Program-made: the position numbers and the translations under genes
The notes under the pieces: model-generated
What the model was told of the DNA's origin: nothing
The model's database searches: none
What the model saw: the letters and a program-made list of their open reading frames with translations, nothing else
Part shown: positions 6,950-16,185 of the stretch, piece after piece
Numbering within the stretch: position 1 is the first letter of the stretch
How the letters are laid out: the number at the start of each line of letters is the position of its first letter
Source of the DNA: Methylosinus sp. Sm6
GTDB taxonomy: Bacteria; Pseudomonadota; Alphaproteobacteria; Rhizobiales; Beijerinckiaceae
Direction: 5' to 3'
DNA length: 34,667 nt
NCBI RefSeq assembly: GCF_019802345.1
Contig: NZ_JAINDZ010000044.1
Coordinates: forward strand, 1-34,667

Positions 6950-8743
6950 TCAAAACATCTCCGCCGGCAGGCTCATCATCGTCTGCGCGCCGGCCGCGAT
7001 GCGCGCCAGACGATAGCTCGTCTCGGGCAGCATCTTCTCCATGAAAAACTTTCCGGTCGTCAGCTTGGCGTCGAGCCAGGCGGCTTCGCCATCTGCGGTC
7101 GCCTTGCGGTCGAGCGCGGCGCGGGCGATGCGCGCCCAAAAATAGCCGAGCGCCACGCGGCCGAAGAGATGCATATAATCATAGGAGACGCCGGCGCCAT
7201 TGTCCGGCTCGGCGAGCGCGTTCTGCATCAGCCACATCGTCGCTTTCTGCAAATCGCCGAGCGCCGTCTTCAGCGGCTCCACATAGGGCTTCATCCTCTC
7301 GTCGGCGCTCTCGCGCGCGGCGAGCTCGCCCACTTCGGCGAAGAAGGCCATTACGGCGCGGCCATTGTCCTTGGGCAGCTTGCGGCCGACGAGATCGAGC
7401 GCCTGTATGCCGTTCGCGCCCTCATAGATCATGGCGATGCGGGCGTCGCGCACGAACTGCTCCATGCCGTTCTCGCTGATATAGCCGTGGCCGCCCCAGA
7501 TTTGCTGCGCCTTCACCGCATTCTCGAAGCCGAGATCGGTGAAGACGCCCTTCAGCACCGGGGTCAGCAGGCCGAGCCGATCCTCCGCCGCTCGGCGCGC
7601 CTCGGCGTCCTCGGAGCGATGGGCGACGTCGCTGTCGAGCGCCGCCGACAGGGCGAGGCCGCGAGCGGCCTCGTTGAAGGCGCGGATTTCGAGCAGATTA
7701 CGCCGGATATCCGGATGCACGATGATCGGATCGGCGGCGGCGCCCGGATTCTTCGCGCCGGAGAGCGCGCGGCCCTGCAGCCGCTCCTTGGCGTAGCAAA
7801 GCGCGTTCTGATAGGCGACCTCGGAGAGCGCGAGGCCCTGCACGGCGACGCCGAGCCGCGCCTCGTTCATCATCACGAACATGGCCGAGAGCCCGCGATT
7901 GGGCTCGCCGACGAGATAGCCGCGCGCGTCGTCGTAATTCATGACGCATGTGGCGTTGCCGTGAATGCCCATCTTATGCTCGATCGCGCCGCAGGAGACA
8001 GTGTTGCGCCCCGCGAGCGAGCCGTCCGCCGCGACATCGAATTTCGGCACGATGAACAAGGAGATGCCCTTCACCCCGGCCGGCGCGCCCTCGATGCGCG
8101 CGAGCACCAGATGAATGATGTTCTCGGCGAGGTCATGCTCGCCGGCGGAGATGAAGATCTTCTGACCCGTTATGGAATAGGAGCCGTCGCCGCGCGGCGT
8201 CGCCCTCGTCATCAGCAGGCCGAGATCGGTGCCGCATTGCGGCTCGGTGAGATTCATCGTGCCGGTCCAGCGTCCGGCCGCCATGGGCGGAATATAGAGG
8301 CGTTTCTGCTCCTCGTCGCCGTGGCGCAGCAGGGCGGCGAGCGCCCCTTGCGTCAGGCCCATATACATCGCGAGCGCCATATTGGCGGAGGAGCCATATT
8401 CGCTCATGGCCACGGCGAGCGCATAGGGAAGCCCCTGCCCGTCATATTCGGGCGGAACCGAGAGGCCGACCCAGCCGCCGGCGACGAAGGCGTCGAAGGC
8501 CTGCTCGAATCCCGCGGGCGTCGCGACATTGCCGTCCGCGTCGCGCCGGCAGCCCTCCTCATCGCCTGTGCGGTTCAGCGGCTGCAGCGTCTCCTCGCAG
8601 ATTTTCGCCCCCTCGGCGAGGATCTGCGCCAGCAGATCGGGCGTCGCCTCGGCGAAGCCGGGCAGATTGCCGAAGCGTTCGATGTGGAGAACGTCGGTCA
8701 GCAGGAACAGCGTGTCGTCCACGGGGGCTTTGTAGAGCGGCAT
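6950..8743 (-). CDS. Acyl-CoA dehydrogenase, DmdC-like subfamily
   Basis: A 597-residue FAD-dependent acyl-CoA dehydrogenase that introduces the trans-2 double bond, the first step of beta-oxidation. The start MPLYKAPVDDTLFLL and the length of about 600 residues mark the subfamily with extra N- and C-terminal segments that includes DmdC (3-methylmercaptopropionyl-CoA dehydrogenase) and many general long acyl-CoA dehydrogenases. The probable catalytic base is Glu441 in IYEGANGIQALDLVGRKL. The chosen ATG has GGAGG six bases upstream; the frame continues upstream but without family similarity. It is first in the minus-strand set followed by thiolase and FadJ. Substrate chain length or identity cannot be read from the sequence. 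Confidence 0.92.
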   Translation of the reverse strand: MPLYKAPVDDTLFLLTDVLHIERFGNLPGFAEATPDLLAQILAEGAKICEETLQPLNRTGDEEGCRRDADGNVATPAGFEQAFDAFVAGGWVGLSVPPEYDGQGLPYALAVAMSEYGSSANMALAMYMGLTQGALAALLRHGDEEQKRLYIPPMAAGRWTGTMNLTEPQCGTDLGLLMTRATPRGDGSYSITGQKIFISAGEHDLAENIIHLVLARIEGAPAGVKGISLFIVPKFDVAADGSLAGRNTVSCGAIEHKMGIHGNATCVMNYDDARGYLVGEPNRGLSAMFVMMNEARLGVAVQGLALSEVAYQNALCYAKERLQGRALSGAKNPGAAADPIIVHPDIRRNLLEIRAFNEAARGLALSAALDSDVAHRSEDAEARRAAEDRLGLLTPVLKGVFTDLGFENAVKAQQIWGGHGYISENGMEQFVRDARIAMIYEGANGIQALDLVGRKLPKDNGRAVMAFFAEVGELAARESADERMKPYVEPLKTALGDLQKATMWLMQNALAEPDNGAGVSYDYMHLFGRVALGYFWARIARAALDRKATADGEAAWLDAKLTTGKFFMEKMLPETSYRLARIAAGAQTMMSLPAEMF

Positions 8744-9107
8744 GAACGGCCTCCATGCGGGGGACGGCGGCCTCCGGACGGTTCCGGAGACGAAGGCGCA
8801 ACCCGTACGCGGGCGCGCCGCGACGATGCCGCGCGACTGACCGGGCAAGCCTCTGGCGCCTCACGCCGAATCGCGACCGCGAGGGCCGGGCCTGCGTAGC
8901 AATAGGTAGAGAGCAGGGCTCGGCGGCGCAATAGGGGCCGGCGCGGCGAGGATGGCTCCGCGCAAGGATTAACCTCTTATTTACCTCGTTCGAAGGAAAG
9001 TCCCCGAGGCGGCGCCGCAGCGCCGCGCGTTTCGGCGCGATTCGCGCTCCGCGTGTCTCTCGTTCAGTCCTTTCCCACTTGCACGGGTCACGCCCGCCGG
9101 AACCGCC
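8744..9107. promoter_or_regulatory. Divergent intergenic region of the acyl-CoA dehydrogenase and podJ-like genes, with a candidate CtrA box
   Basis: This 364-base gap contains no gene. TTAA-CCTCTTA-TTTA at 8969-8983 matches the alphaproteobacterial CtrA site (TTAA-N7-TTAA) at seven of eight fixed positions and lies about 125 bases before the podJ-like start. GANTC sites, targets of the cell-cycle methyltransferase CcrM, occur at 8868-8872 and 9039-9043. No clean -35/-10 pair was found for either direction. Confidence 0.4.
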
Positions 9108-12100
9108 ATGACCGAGGCATATGCTTGGAGCTTCAAGGGACTGGATCATGAGACGCGCGACGCCGCCCGCGCCGCGGCGCGCCGGTCGGGGAAGAGCCTC
9201 ACCGATTGGCTCGACGATATGATCCACGAGCAGGCCGATTCGGACCTGCGCCCCTCCCCCCGCAGGGACGAGGACGACCGCGCGGAGCCCTCCGCGCGCA
9301 GAAGGCTGCTGCGCTCCTCGCGGGCGGTCGGCCGTCTCGACCGCGAGCGCAGCCGACGAGGCGATGCGGCCCTGCTCGGCGAGGACGCCGAGCCGCCGCG
9401 AGCGACGGCGCCCGCGCCGGAGATCGAGCGGCGCGAGGCGAAAGCGATCGTCGACGACGCCGTCGCGCTGTTCGAGCGGCGCGCCGCCGAGAGCGAGCGC
9501 AAGACCGCGAAAGCGCTCGGCAATCTCGCCGATCTCATCGAGACCAACCATAAGACCCGCGCCCGGCTCGGCGACGATCTCGGGGCCGTGATCGACCGGC
9601 TCGGCCGCATCGAGCACAAGATCGCCCGCCGCGCCGAGGAGGACGGCTCCCGTCCGATTCGCGACGCGCTGTCGCGTCTCGAGACGCGCATCGACGATCT
9701 GGCGAAGGAAGAGCGATCCGTCGAGCTCGAGACGGCGATAGAGGCGTTCGACCGCCGGCTCGCCGAAATTTCCGCCCGGCTCGACGCCGAGGCCGAAGCC
9801 CGCGCGCACGCGGCCGAGTCCGCTCGGCGGGAGGCCGCGGAAGCAGCGCGCGAGCGGTTGCGCCGGCCGGCGCCGGCCGCCGGCTCCGCCAGGCGGCCGC
9901 TGGCCGACGCGGTCGCCGAGATCGCCGAGCGCCAACGCGTGCTGGACGGCGGCGCCGATTCGCGTCCCGCGCCGCCGCTCGCCGATCCGGCCGCGCGCTT
10001 CGCCGATCTCGCCAGTTCCATCGACGCGCTGTCGCAGCAGATCGCCTCGACCCGTTTCGAGCAGGATTCGCAGGACCAGCGGCGCCAGGCCGCGGTCGCG
10101 GCGCAGATCGATCAGCTCCGCCGCGAGCTCGACGGCGTGTCGCGCGTGCTCGTGGATCTCGCGCCCCGCGCGTCGGTCGCGGCGATCGAGGCGGCGCTGC
10201 GCGATCTCGCCGAGCGCGTGGAGGCTCAGCGCCATTACGGCGTCGAGGACAATGTGCTGGCGCCGGTCGAGCGCCTCACCGCCGATCTGCATGCGATGAT
10301 CCGCGACCTCGATCCGAGCCGCATGGTTCACAGCCTCTTCGACGAGGTGAAGGCGCTCGGGGAGCGCCTCGCGGCGCGGCGTGCAGAGGGCGGCGCGGAC
10401 CGGCAGACGCTGGAAGAGATCGCCTCGGAGACCCGCGAAATCCGTGACCTGCTGAAGGCCGTGGCGCTGCGTCCGCTGCCCTTCGACCGGCTGGAGGCCG
10501 GCCTCGCCGCGCTGACGACGCGGGTCGACGAATTGGGTTTCTCGGGCGGCGACGCCGCCGGCGCGCGCGACGTCGGCGATCTCGTCGCGGCGATCCGCTC
10601 CACTGTCGCGACCGAGACCTACGGCTATTTCCAGGCTTTCGAGCGCAAGCTCGAGGAGGTCGCGGCCAAGATCGACGCCGTCTCGGTGAAATCGGGCGGC
10701 GGCAAGCGCTTCGATGAGATCAACGAACGCATCGAGAAGCTGCACAAATCGCTCGCCGCGCGCATCGACCGCAGCGGCGGCGCCGGCGCCGGCCAGCTCG
10801 AAGGCCTCGTCACCGAGCTCGCCAGGAAGATCGACGCGGCGATTGACGGAAAGGCGGCGCAGCCCGCTTTCGACGAGCTCGGCCGCAAGATCGAGCGGCT
10901 CGAGGAGAGGCTGCAGCCGAAGTCGGGGAGAGCGGCGGAGGACAAGCAGTTCGACGAGCTCACCCGGCGCATCGACCAGATCCACGAGCATCTCGCCGCG
11001 CGGCGCGACGACGATTCGCGCCGCCGCCCCGACGCCGCGGCGGCGCAGCTGACCGATCTCGTCGGCCAGCTCGCCAAGAAAATGGATGCGGCGCTGGAGC
11101 GCAGGGCAGCCGCCGACACGTCGACGGGGATGGCGCAGTTTCGCGAGCTGACGCAGCGGATGGACCGGCTCCATGAGCAGCTTTCCGTGCGCGTCGAGGA
11201 GGAGACCCGCCGCCGCGTCGACGGCGCGACGGCGCAGATGACCGATCTCGTCGCGCAGCTCGCCGAGAAGATGGACGCCGCGCTCGATCCGCGCGCCGGC
11301 CGCGCCGCCTTCTCCGCGCTCGAGCAGCAGATCGGCCGGCTTGCCGAGCGCATCGACCATACCGACCAGACCATCGCCTCTTTCGCGACGCTGGAGGGAG
11401 CGATCGGCCAGTTGATGTCCCGGGTGGAGGAGACGCGCGGCTCGGCCGCCCGCGCCGCGGAGTCGATTGCGCGCGAGGCGGCGCAGGAGGCGGCGCGGGC
11501 GGCGGGCGCGCCCACCGCTCTGCAGAAGGCCCTCGAAAAAGAGCTGGTGGATCTGCGCCAGATCCAGGACGAGACCGGCCATCGCACCAATGAGACGCTC
11601 TCGGCGGTCCATGAGACGCTGCAGCGAGTCGTCGACCGGCTGGCGGTGTTCGAGGACGAATTGTCCGATATGCGCAAGGCGCGCGTCGCGCCGCCGGCCG
11701 CTCCGGCGCCGCGCGCCGAGCCCCGCGCGGAGCAAAAGCGCAGGCGCGAGCCGGCGGATGTCGAGGACATGCTGCTGGAGCCGGGCGATCGCCGCCCGCG
11801 CCGCGCCGCGCGCCGCGACGGCGAGCCGTCTGGCTCGGTGCAGGCCGATTTCATCGCCGCCGCGCGCCGCGCCGCCCAGCAGGCCGCCGTCGACGCCGAG
11901 ACCGCCGCCGCCAAAGGGCGCAACGGCCGCAAGCCCGCCGCGGCGACCACCGAGCGGGAGTTCGAAGCGCGCGCTGCCTCCGGAGCGGCCGGCGCCGGGG
12001 TCACCGGCGCGGTCGGCGCCGTTCTGCAGGCGCGCCGTCGGCCGATCCTGCTCGGGCTCGGCGCGCTGGTTCTGCTCTATGGCGCCTATCAGATCGCCCG

Positions 12101-13118
12101 CGTCAGCCTCGACGCGCCGGCCCCGCAGCAAAGCTCTGCGGCCGTTGTGGAGCCGGGCGCCGCGAAGCTCGCGGAGCCGGCTGCGGAGGCGCCTCGGGAG
12201 GCCGCCGCCGCCGCTCCCTCGGTCGAGCCGGCGGCGCCGCTTGCGGCGGCTCCGACGCCCGCGGCGCCGCCTGTCGCCAAATTTCCGCTGACGCCCACGA
12301 CGCCGGCCGCCGGCGTGTTCATGCCGCCGGCGCCCGGCAAGCTCGGCGCCGGCAATGTCGATTCCACGCCGACGGGGACCATCGGCGCGGCTTCGGCCGG
12401 GGCGGCGATCCTGCCCTCGCGCGATCCGCTGACCGCGATCCGCGAGCTGGCCTCCGCGGGCGATGCGGCCGCGCAGTTCGAGCTCGGGACCCGCTATGCC
12501 GACGGCCGCGGCCTCGGCCGCGACGCCAAGGCCGCGTTCCAATGGGTTCAAAAGGCGGCCGAGCAGGGGCTGGCGCCGGCGCAATATCGCCTCGGCTCCT
12601 TCTATGAAAAAGGCCTCGGCGTCGATCGCGACTATCTGCAGGCGCGCGGCTGGTATCAGCGCGCGGCGCGAGCGGGCAACGCCCGGGCGATGCATAATCT
12701 CGCCGTGCTCTTCGCCGAGGGCGGCGACGGCAAGCCCGACTACGCCCAGGCCGCCGAATGGTTCCAGAAGGCCGCCGAATATGGCGTGCGCGACAGCCAG
12801 TTCAATCTGGCGATCCTCTACGCCCGCGGGCTCGGCGTGCCGCAGAGCCTCGAGCAGTCCTATGTCTGGTTCTCGGCCGCCGCGGCTCAGGGCGACGAGG
12901 ACGCCGGCAAGAAGCGCGACGAGGTGCGCGGGCGGCTCGACGCCAAGAGTCTCGCCGCCGCCAAGGCCAAGGCGGAGGCTTTTCAGCCCAAGCAACAGGA
13001 CAAGGCCGCCAATGAGGTGACGCCGCCGCCCGGGGGCTGGGAGAACGTCAAGCCTCCAGCCAAGCCCGAATCGAAGCCCGAAGCCAAGCCGGCCAAGGCG
13101 AAAGTCTCGATCCGCTGA
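9108..13118 (+). CDS. podJ: PodJ-like polar localisation protein (coiled coil, one TM helix, Sel1 repeats)
   Basis: A 1336-residue single-pass inner-membrane protein. Residues 1-45 (AWSFKGLDHETRDAARAAAR, then GKSLTDWLDDMI) are the N-terminal motif typical of Rhizobiales PodJ/PodJL proteins. A very long Ala/Arg/Glu-rich coiled coil follows, including three similar units of about 50 residues starting near 535, 615 and 678 (FDE/REL...LxxQLAxKMDAAL). One membrane helix (about 976-998) is followed by an Ala/Pro linker and about four Sel1-like repeats (about 1110-1265), then a Lys/Pro/Glu tail. In Caulobacter, PodJ marks the flagellar pole and recruits pilus and polarity factors. The C-terminal peptidoglycan-binding domain of Caulobacter PodJ is not seen here. 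Family assignment is by architecture; polar function is inferred. The ribosome binding site is weak. Confidence 0.8.
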   Translation: MTEAYAWSFKGLDHETRDAARAAARRSGKSLTDWLDDMIHEQADSDLRPSPRRDEDDRAEPSARRRLLRSSRAVGRLDRERSRRGDAALLGEDAEPPRATAPAPEIERREAKAIVDDAVALFERRAAESERKTAKALGNLADLIETNHKTRARLGDDLGAVIDRLGRIEHKIARRAEEDGSRPIRDALSRLETRIDDLAKEERSVELETAIEAFDRRLAEISARLDAEAEARAHAAESARREAAEAARERLRRPAPAAGSARRPLADAVAEIAERQRVLDGGADSRPAPPLADPAARFADLASSIDALSQQIASTRFEQDSQDQRRQAAVAAQIDQLRRELDGVSRVLVDLAPRASVAAIEAALRDLAERVEAQRHYGVEDNVLAPVERLTADLHAMIRDLDPSRMVHSLFDEVKALGERLAARRAEGGADRQTLEEIASETREIRDLLKAVALRPLPFDRLEAGLAALTTRVDELGFSGGDAAGARDVGDLVAAIRSTVATETYGYFQAFERKLEEVAAKIDAVSVKSGGGKRFDEINERIEKLHKSLAARIDRSGGAGAGQLEGLVTELARKIDAAIDGKAAQPAFDELGRKIERLEERLQPKSGRAAEDKQFDELTRRIDQIHEHLAARRDDDSRRRPDAAAAQLTDLVGQLAKKMDAALERRAAADTSTGMAQFRELTQRMDRLHEQLSVRVEEETRRRVDGATAQMTDLVAQLAEKMDAALDPRAGRAAFSALEQQIGRLAERIDHTDQTIASFATLEGAIGQLMSRVEETRGSAARAAESIAREAAQEAARAAGAPTALQKALEKELVDLRQIQDETGHRTNETLSAVHETLQRVVDRLAVFEDELSDMRKARVAPPAAPAPRAEPRAEQKRRREPADVEDMLLEPGDRRPRRAARRDGEPSGSVQADFIAAARRAAQQAAVDAETAAAKGRNGRKPAAATTEREFEARAASGAAGAGVTGAVGAVLQARRRPILLGLGALVLLYGAYQIARVSLDAPAPQQSSAAVVEPGAAKLAEPAAEAPREAAAAAPSVEPAAPLAAAPTPAAPPVAKFPLTPTTPAAGVFMPPAPGKLGAGNVDSTPTGTIGAASAGAAILPSRDPLTAIRELASAGDAAAQFELGTRYADGRGLGRDAKAAFQWVQKAAEQGLAPAQYRLGSFYEKGLGVDRDYLQARGWYQRAARAGNARAMHNLAVLFAEGGDGKPDYAQAAEWFQKAAEYGVRDSQFNLAILYARGLGVPQSLEQSYVWFSAAAAQGDEDAGKKRDEVRGRLDAKSLAAAKAKAEAFQPKQQDKAANEVTPPPGGWENVKPPAKPESKPEAKPAKAKVSIR

Positions 13119-13123
13119 TCCTT

Positions 13124-13144
13124 GGCGGGCCTCTGCGTCCCGCC
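13124..13144 (+). terminator. Small GC hairpin after the podJ-like gene
   Basis: GGCGGG (13124-13129) pairs with CCCGCC (13139-13144) around a nine-base loop, six bases past the stop codon. No T-run follows, so termination here is uncertain. Confidence 0.3.
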
Positions 13145-13250
13145 GTCATCCGCCCGTCAAGAGACTCTCACGATAGCCTCACATGGTTTCGCTAACAAAG
13201 GCGGCGTGGTGCGGCGTTCATGAGGCAGCTTCTCTCGAGGAGTGGCGCAA

Positions 13251-13454
13251 ATGGCCGAGGAAATCGCGAACAAGACCAATGAGGCCGACAAGACGGCCGG
13301 GACCAACAATGGAAAGTTCATCGCCGGCGGCATCGCCGCGGTGTTGGGGGGCGTTGTGGGCTATGGGCTGGTGGGCGGCCCGGCGATCATCGCCGGCGCC
13401 GTCGTCTTCGGGCTGATCGGCGCGGCGCTCGGCTCCGTGTTCGATCGGGCTTGA
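13251..13454 (+). CDS. Small glycine-zipper membrane protein
   Basis: A 67-residue protein with a polar N-terminus (MAEEIANKTNEADKTAGTN) and one long Gly/Ala/Val-rich segment (about residues 22-64) rich in GxxxG spacing, resembling glycine-zipper inner-membrane proteins. ATG 13251 is chosen because GAGGAG (13237-13242) lies eight bases upstream; a GTG at 13242 overlaps that site. Function unknown. It is followed by a good terminator and is probably monocistronic. Confidence 0.7.
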   Translation: MAEEIANKTNEADKTAGTNNGKFIAGGIAAVLGGVVGYGLVGGPAIIAGAVVFGLIGAALGSVFDRA

Positions 13455-13529
13455 ATTGACGCATCTGCCCTGCGACAGCGTCGCGGCGGCCTATTGCAAT
13501 CGATGGTAGCAGTCCCTTTTCTTCCCGCT

Positions 13530-13566
13530 GCGGCAGCTCCGATCGGGTTGGGGCCGCCGCTTTTTT
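13530..13566 (+). terminator. Rho-independent terminator of the glycine-zipper gene
   Basis: The 11-base arms 13530-13540 (gcggcagctcc) and 13550-13560 (ggggccgccgc) pair with one mismatch around a nine-base loop, and six T residues follow directly (13561-13566). It lies about 75 bases past the stop codon and before the next gene, which also argues against a start of that gene near 13583. Confidence 0.8.
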
Positions 13567-13715
13567 CGGCCGATGCGCATGCTTGTGGCGCGATCGTCGA
13601 ACATCGGCTAAGGGGACGGCGTCGGCCGCGACCGATCGCCACGCGAGCGTCCCTCGTCGCGACCGCCGCCACGTTTCGACCGCCGTCACCGCTCCCACGG
13701 CCGCGGCGCCGCTTT

Positions 13716-13753
13716 TCCTCATGCGACATTCTTGTCCTCATGCGACAATCTTG
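13716..13753 (+). repeat. 19-bp tandem repeat upstream of the YfhO-like gene
   Basis: TCCTCATGCGACATTCTTG (13716-13734) is followed directly by TCCTCATGCGACAATCTTG (13735-13753), one mismatch in 19. It lies 40-80 bases before the chosen start of the membrane protein. It could be a regulator-binding duplication or simple slippage. Confidence 0.8.
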
Positions 13754-13795
13754 CGCGATGCGGCGCGAACGGGACGATTGGGAGACCGAGACGGC

Positions 13796-16075
13796 GTGGA
13801 CGATCGACGATCAGGCTATGGCGCGGCGACGCTGATCTTTCTCGTCGGGGCGGGACTATTGGCGTCTCCCTGGCTCTCCGGCCGGGTGACCATTCCCTGG
13901 GACGCCAAGGCGCATTTCTACCCGCAGTTCGTGTTCCTCGCCCACGCGCTGCACCAGGGGCAATCGCCCTTCTGGACGCCCAATGTCTTCGCCGGCTCGC
14001 CGCAGCTCGCCGATCCGCAATCGCTGATCTTCGCGCCCTTCTTTCTGGTCGCCGCCGCTCTTTCGGGAGAGCCTTCCTTCATCCTCGAGGACGCCATCAC
14101 CTTCGCCATGCTGGCGATGGGCGGCCTCGCGCTGATGGCCTATTTCCGCGACCGCGGCTTTGTGGCGAGCGGCGCGCTCGTCGCCGCCTTCGCCTTCGCC
14201 TTCGGCGGCTCGGCGGCCTGGCGCATCCAGCACACCGGCCAGGTGATGAGCCTCGCCTGGTTTCCGGTCACGCTCTTCCTGCTCGCCCGCGCGCTCGACC
14301 GGCGCTCCGCCGCCTATGGCGCGGCGGCGGGACTCGTCGCCGCTTTTCTGGTGCTCGGGCGCGATCAGGTGGCGTTTCTCGAGGTTCTGCTCCTCGCCGC
14401 CTATGCGCTGTTCCGCGTGCTCTCGGACGAGCGCGGCGCGATGAGCGCGCTCGCGCCGCTTCTCGCCGGAGCGGCCTGCGGCCTCGCGGTCATCGCCGTT
14501 CCGCTGGCGCTGACGATGGAGCTCGCGGCCGCCTCCAACCGGCCCGCCATCGATCTCGAGGGCGCGCTGCGCGGCTCGCTGCATCCGGCCGCGCTGCTGA
14601 CCCTCGTCTCCGCCAATATGTTCGGAACAGACGGCCCGCTGACGGATTTCTGGGGCCCGCCCTCGGCCGCCTTCGGCGTGAAGGACCTCTTCCTCGCGCG
14701 CAACATGTGCGACATCTACATGGGCGCGCTGCCGCTGCTCTCGCTGATCGCCGCTCTCGCCGGCCGGTCGCGGACGGATCGGGAAATGCGCTTCTTCGCC
14801 GGCGCGGCGGCAGCGTTCACGCTCTACGCGATCGGGCGCTTCTCGCCCGCATTCGCGGTGATGTTCCATTTCCCCGGCGTCGATCTGTTCCGCCGGCCGG
14901 CGGACGCGACCTTTCCGCTCGGCGCCGTGCTGGCCATTCTCGCCGGCTATGGGCTTCATCTCGTCGTGACCGCGGAACGCGCGCCGCCGCTGCGGGCGCT
15001 CGCCGCGGCGACTCTCGCGCTATTTGCCCTTGCCGCGCTCGTCGCCTTCTCCAAGGACCATCTCGGCGCCGCCGCTGTTCCGCTCGCGGAGAGCGCGGTC
15101 CTCGCCGCGCTGGCCTTTCTCGTGATCGCCTTCGCCCGCCGTCTCTCGGCGCGGCCTCTCGCGCTGCTCGCTGTCGTCGGCGCGACGATGACGCTCGATC
15201 TCGCCGTGAGCAATGGGCCGAATGAATCGACCGCCCTGCCGCCCGCGACGTTCGACGCGCTGCGGCCCGAAACCGGCAACGAGACGATTGCCTTGCTGCG
15301 CGAAAAGCTCGCGGCGACGGCGGCGCCCGATCGGCGCGACCGCGTCGAGCTCGCCGCCATCGGCTTCCATTGGCCGAACGCCTCGCTGGTGCACGGCTTC
15401 GACCATGATCTCGGCTATAATCCGATCCGCCTCGCTCTGTTCGAGGAGGCGACCGGCGCCGGCGACCATGTCGCTCTGCCGGAGCAGCGCGTGTTCTCGC
15501 CGCTGTTTCCAGCCTATCGCTCGACCATGGCCGATCTCATCGGCTTGCGCTACATCGCCGCCGGCGTTCCGATCGAGGAGATCGACAAATCTTATAAGCC
15601 CGGCGATCTCGACCTCATCGCCCGCACCGCCGACGCCTATGTCTATGAGAACAAGAACGCGCTGCCGCGCGTGCTGCTCGCCACCTGCGCCGTCCGCGCC
15701 GATTTCGCGCAAATGGTCGAGGATGGGCGCTGGCCGGAGATCGACTATCGGACCGTCGTCCTGCTCGAGGAATCGCCGATCTGCCACAATGCTCGCGCGG
15801 AATCCGGCGTCGGCGGCGGCGTGCGGCTCGCCTCCTACGGGCCGACGCAAGTCGTGGTCGAGGTCGACGCGCCGCGCGGCGGCGGCCATGTCGTGCTGAA
15901 CGACGTCTATCACCCGGCCTGGACCGCGACGCTGGACGGCGCGCCCGCGCCGGTGCTGCGCGCCAATGTGATGTTCCGCGCCGTCGCCGTGCCGGAGGGC
16001 CGGCACGAGCTGCGCTTCGCCTACCGCCCCTTCGACGAGCTGTGGCGGCGCATTCGCGCTGCGCTGCGGATCTGA
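13796..16075 (+). CDS. YfhO-family polytopic membrane protein
   Basis: About 759 residues. Many hydrophobic helices fill the first two thirds, starting with ATLIFLVGAGLLASPWL, then the conserved-looking loop TIPWDAKAHFYPQF with an acidic residue and WTPNVFAGSPQLADPQS. A soluble C-terminal domain (about 480-759) ends with a beta-rich segment (VVEVDAPRGGGHVVLNDVYHPAWTATLDG) typical of the YfhO family. These proteins resemble GT-C glycosyltransferases acting on lipid-linked sugars, and some glycosylate teichoic acid or envelope polymers; the acceptor here is unknown. The start is uncertain. GTG 13796 is chosen because the family-like region begins just after it and upstream codons run into a terminator and a tandem repeat; ATG 13721 lacks a ribosome binding site. 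Confidence 0.78.
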   Translation: MDDRRSGYGAATLIFLVGAGLLASPWLSGRVTIPWDAKAHFYPQFVFLAHALHQGQSPFWTPNVFAGSPQLADPQSLIFAPFFLVAAALSGEPSFILEDAITFAMLAMGGLALMAYFRDRGFVASGALVAAFAFAFGGSAAWRIQHTGQVMSLAWFPVTLFLLARALDRRSAAYGAAAGLVAAFLVLGRDQVAFLEVLLLAAYALFRVLSDERGAMSALAPLLAGAACGLAVIAVPLALTMELAAASNRPAIDLEGALRGSLHPAALLTLVSANMFGTDGPLTDFWGPPSAAFGVKDLFLARNMCDIYMGALPLLSLIAALAGRSRTDREMRFFAGAAAAFTLYAIGRFSPAFAVMFHFPGVDLFRRPADATFPLGAVLAILAGYGLHLVVTAERAPPLRALAAATLALFALAALVAFSKDHLGAAAVPLAESAVLAALAFLVIAFARRLSARPLALLAVVGATMTLDLAVSNGPNESTALPPATFDALRPETGNETIALLREKLAATAAPDRRDRVELAAIGFHWPNASLVHGFDHDLGYNPIRLALFEEATGAGDHVALPEQRVFSPLFPAYRSTMADLIGLRYIAAGVPIEEIDKSYKPGDLDLIARTADAYVYENKNALPRVLLATCAVRADFAQMVEDGRWPEIDYRTVVLLEESPICHNARAESGVGGGVRLASYGPTQVVVEVDAPRGGGHVVLNDVYHPAWTATLDGAPAPVLRANVMFRAVAVPEGRHELRFAYRPFDELWRRIRAALRI

Positions 16076-16185
16076 GCGCGCTCTGCGGCGGCGGCGATAT
16101 TGCTTCGCGGGAGGAAACCTGATTAGTCCTGCGTAGAAACACCCGAGGCTCCCGAGGGCGGGGATATCGGGCGAGGAAATCCGGG

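Larger units (their letters stand above)
13455..13795. other. Non-coding gap between the glycine-zipper gene and the YfhO-like gene
   Basis: This gap holds a rho-independent terminator (13530-13566) and a 19-base tandem duplication (13716-13753). Open frames run through it but show no family similarity. I see no other element. Confidence 0.6.

Noticed and set aside
8559-12995. 1478-codon open frame on the minus strand opposite the podJ-like gene
   Set aside because: It is low-complexity Arg/Ala/Gly/Leu-rich, has no family motifs, overlaps the real acyl-CoA dehydrogenase gene in another frame, and mirrors the strong codon bias of the plus-strand gene. It is a GC-rich shadow.
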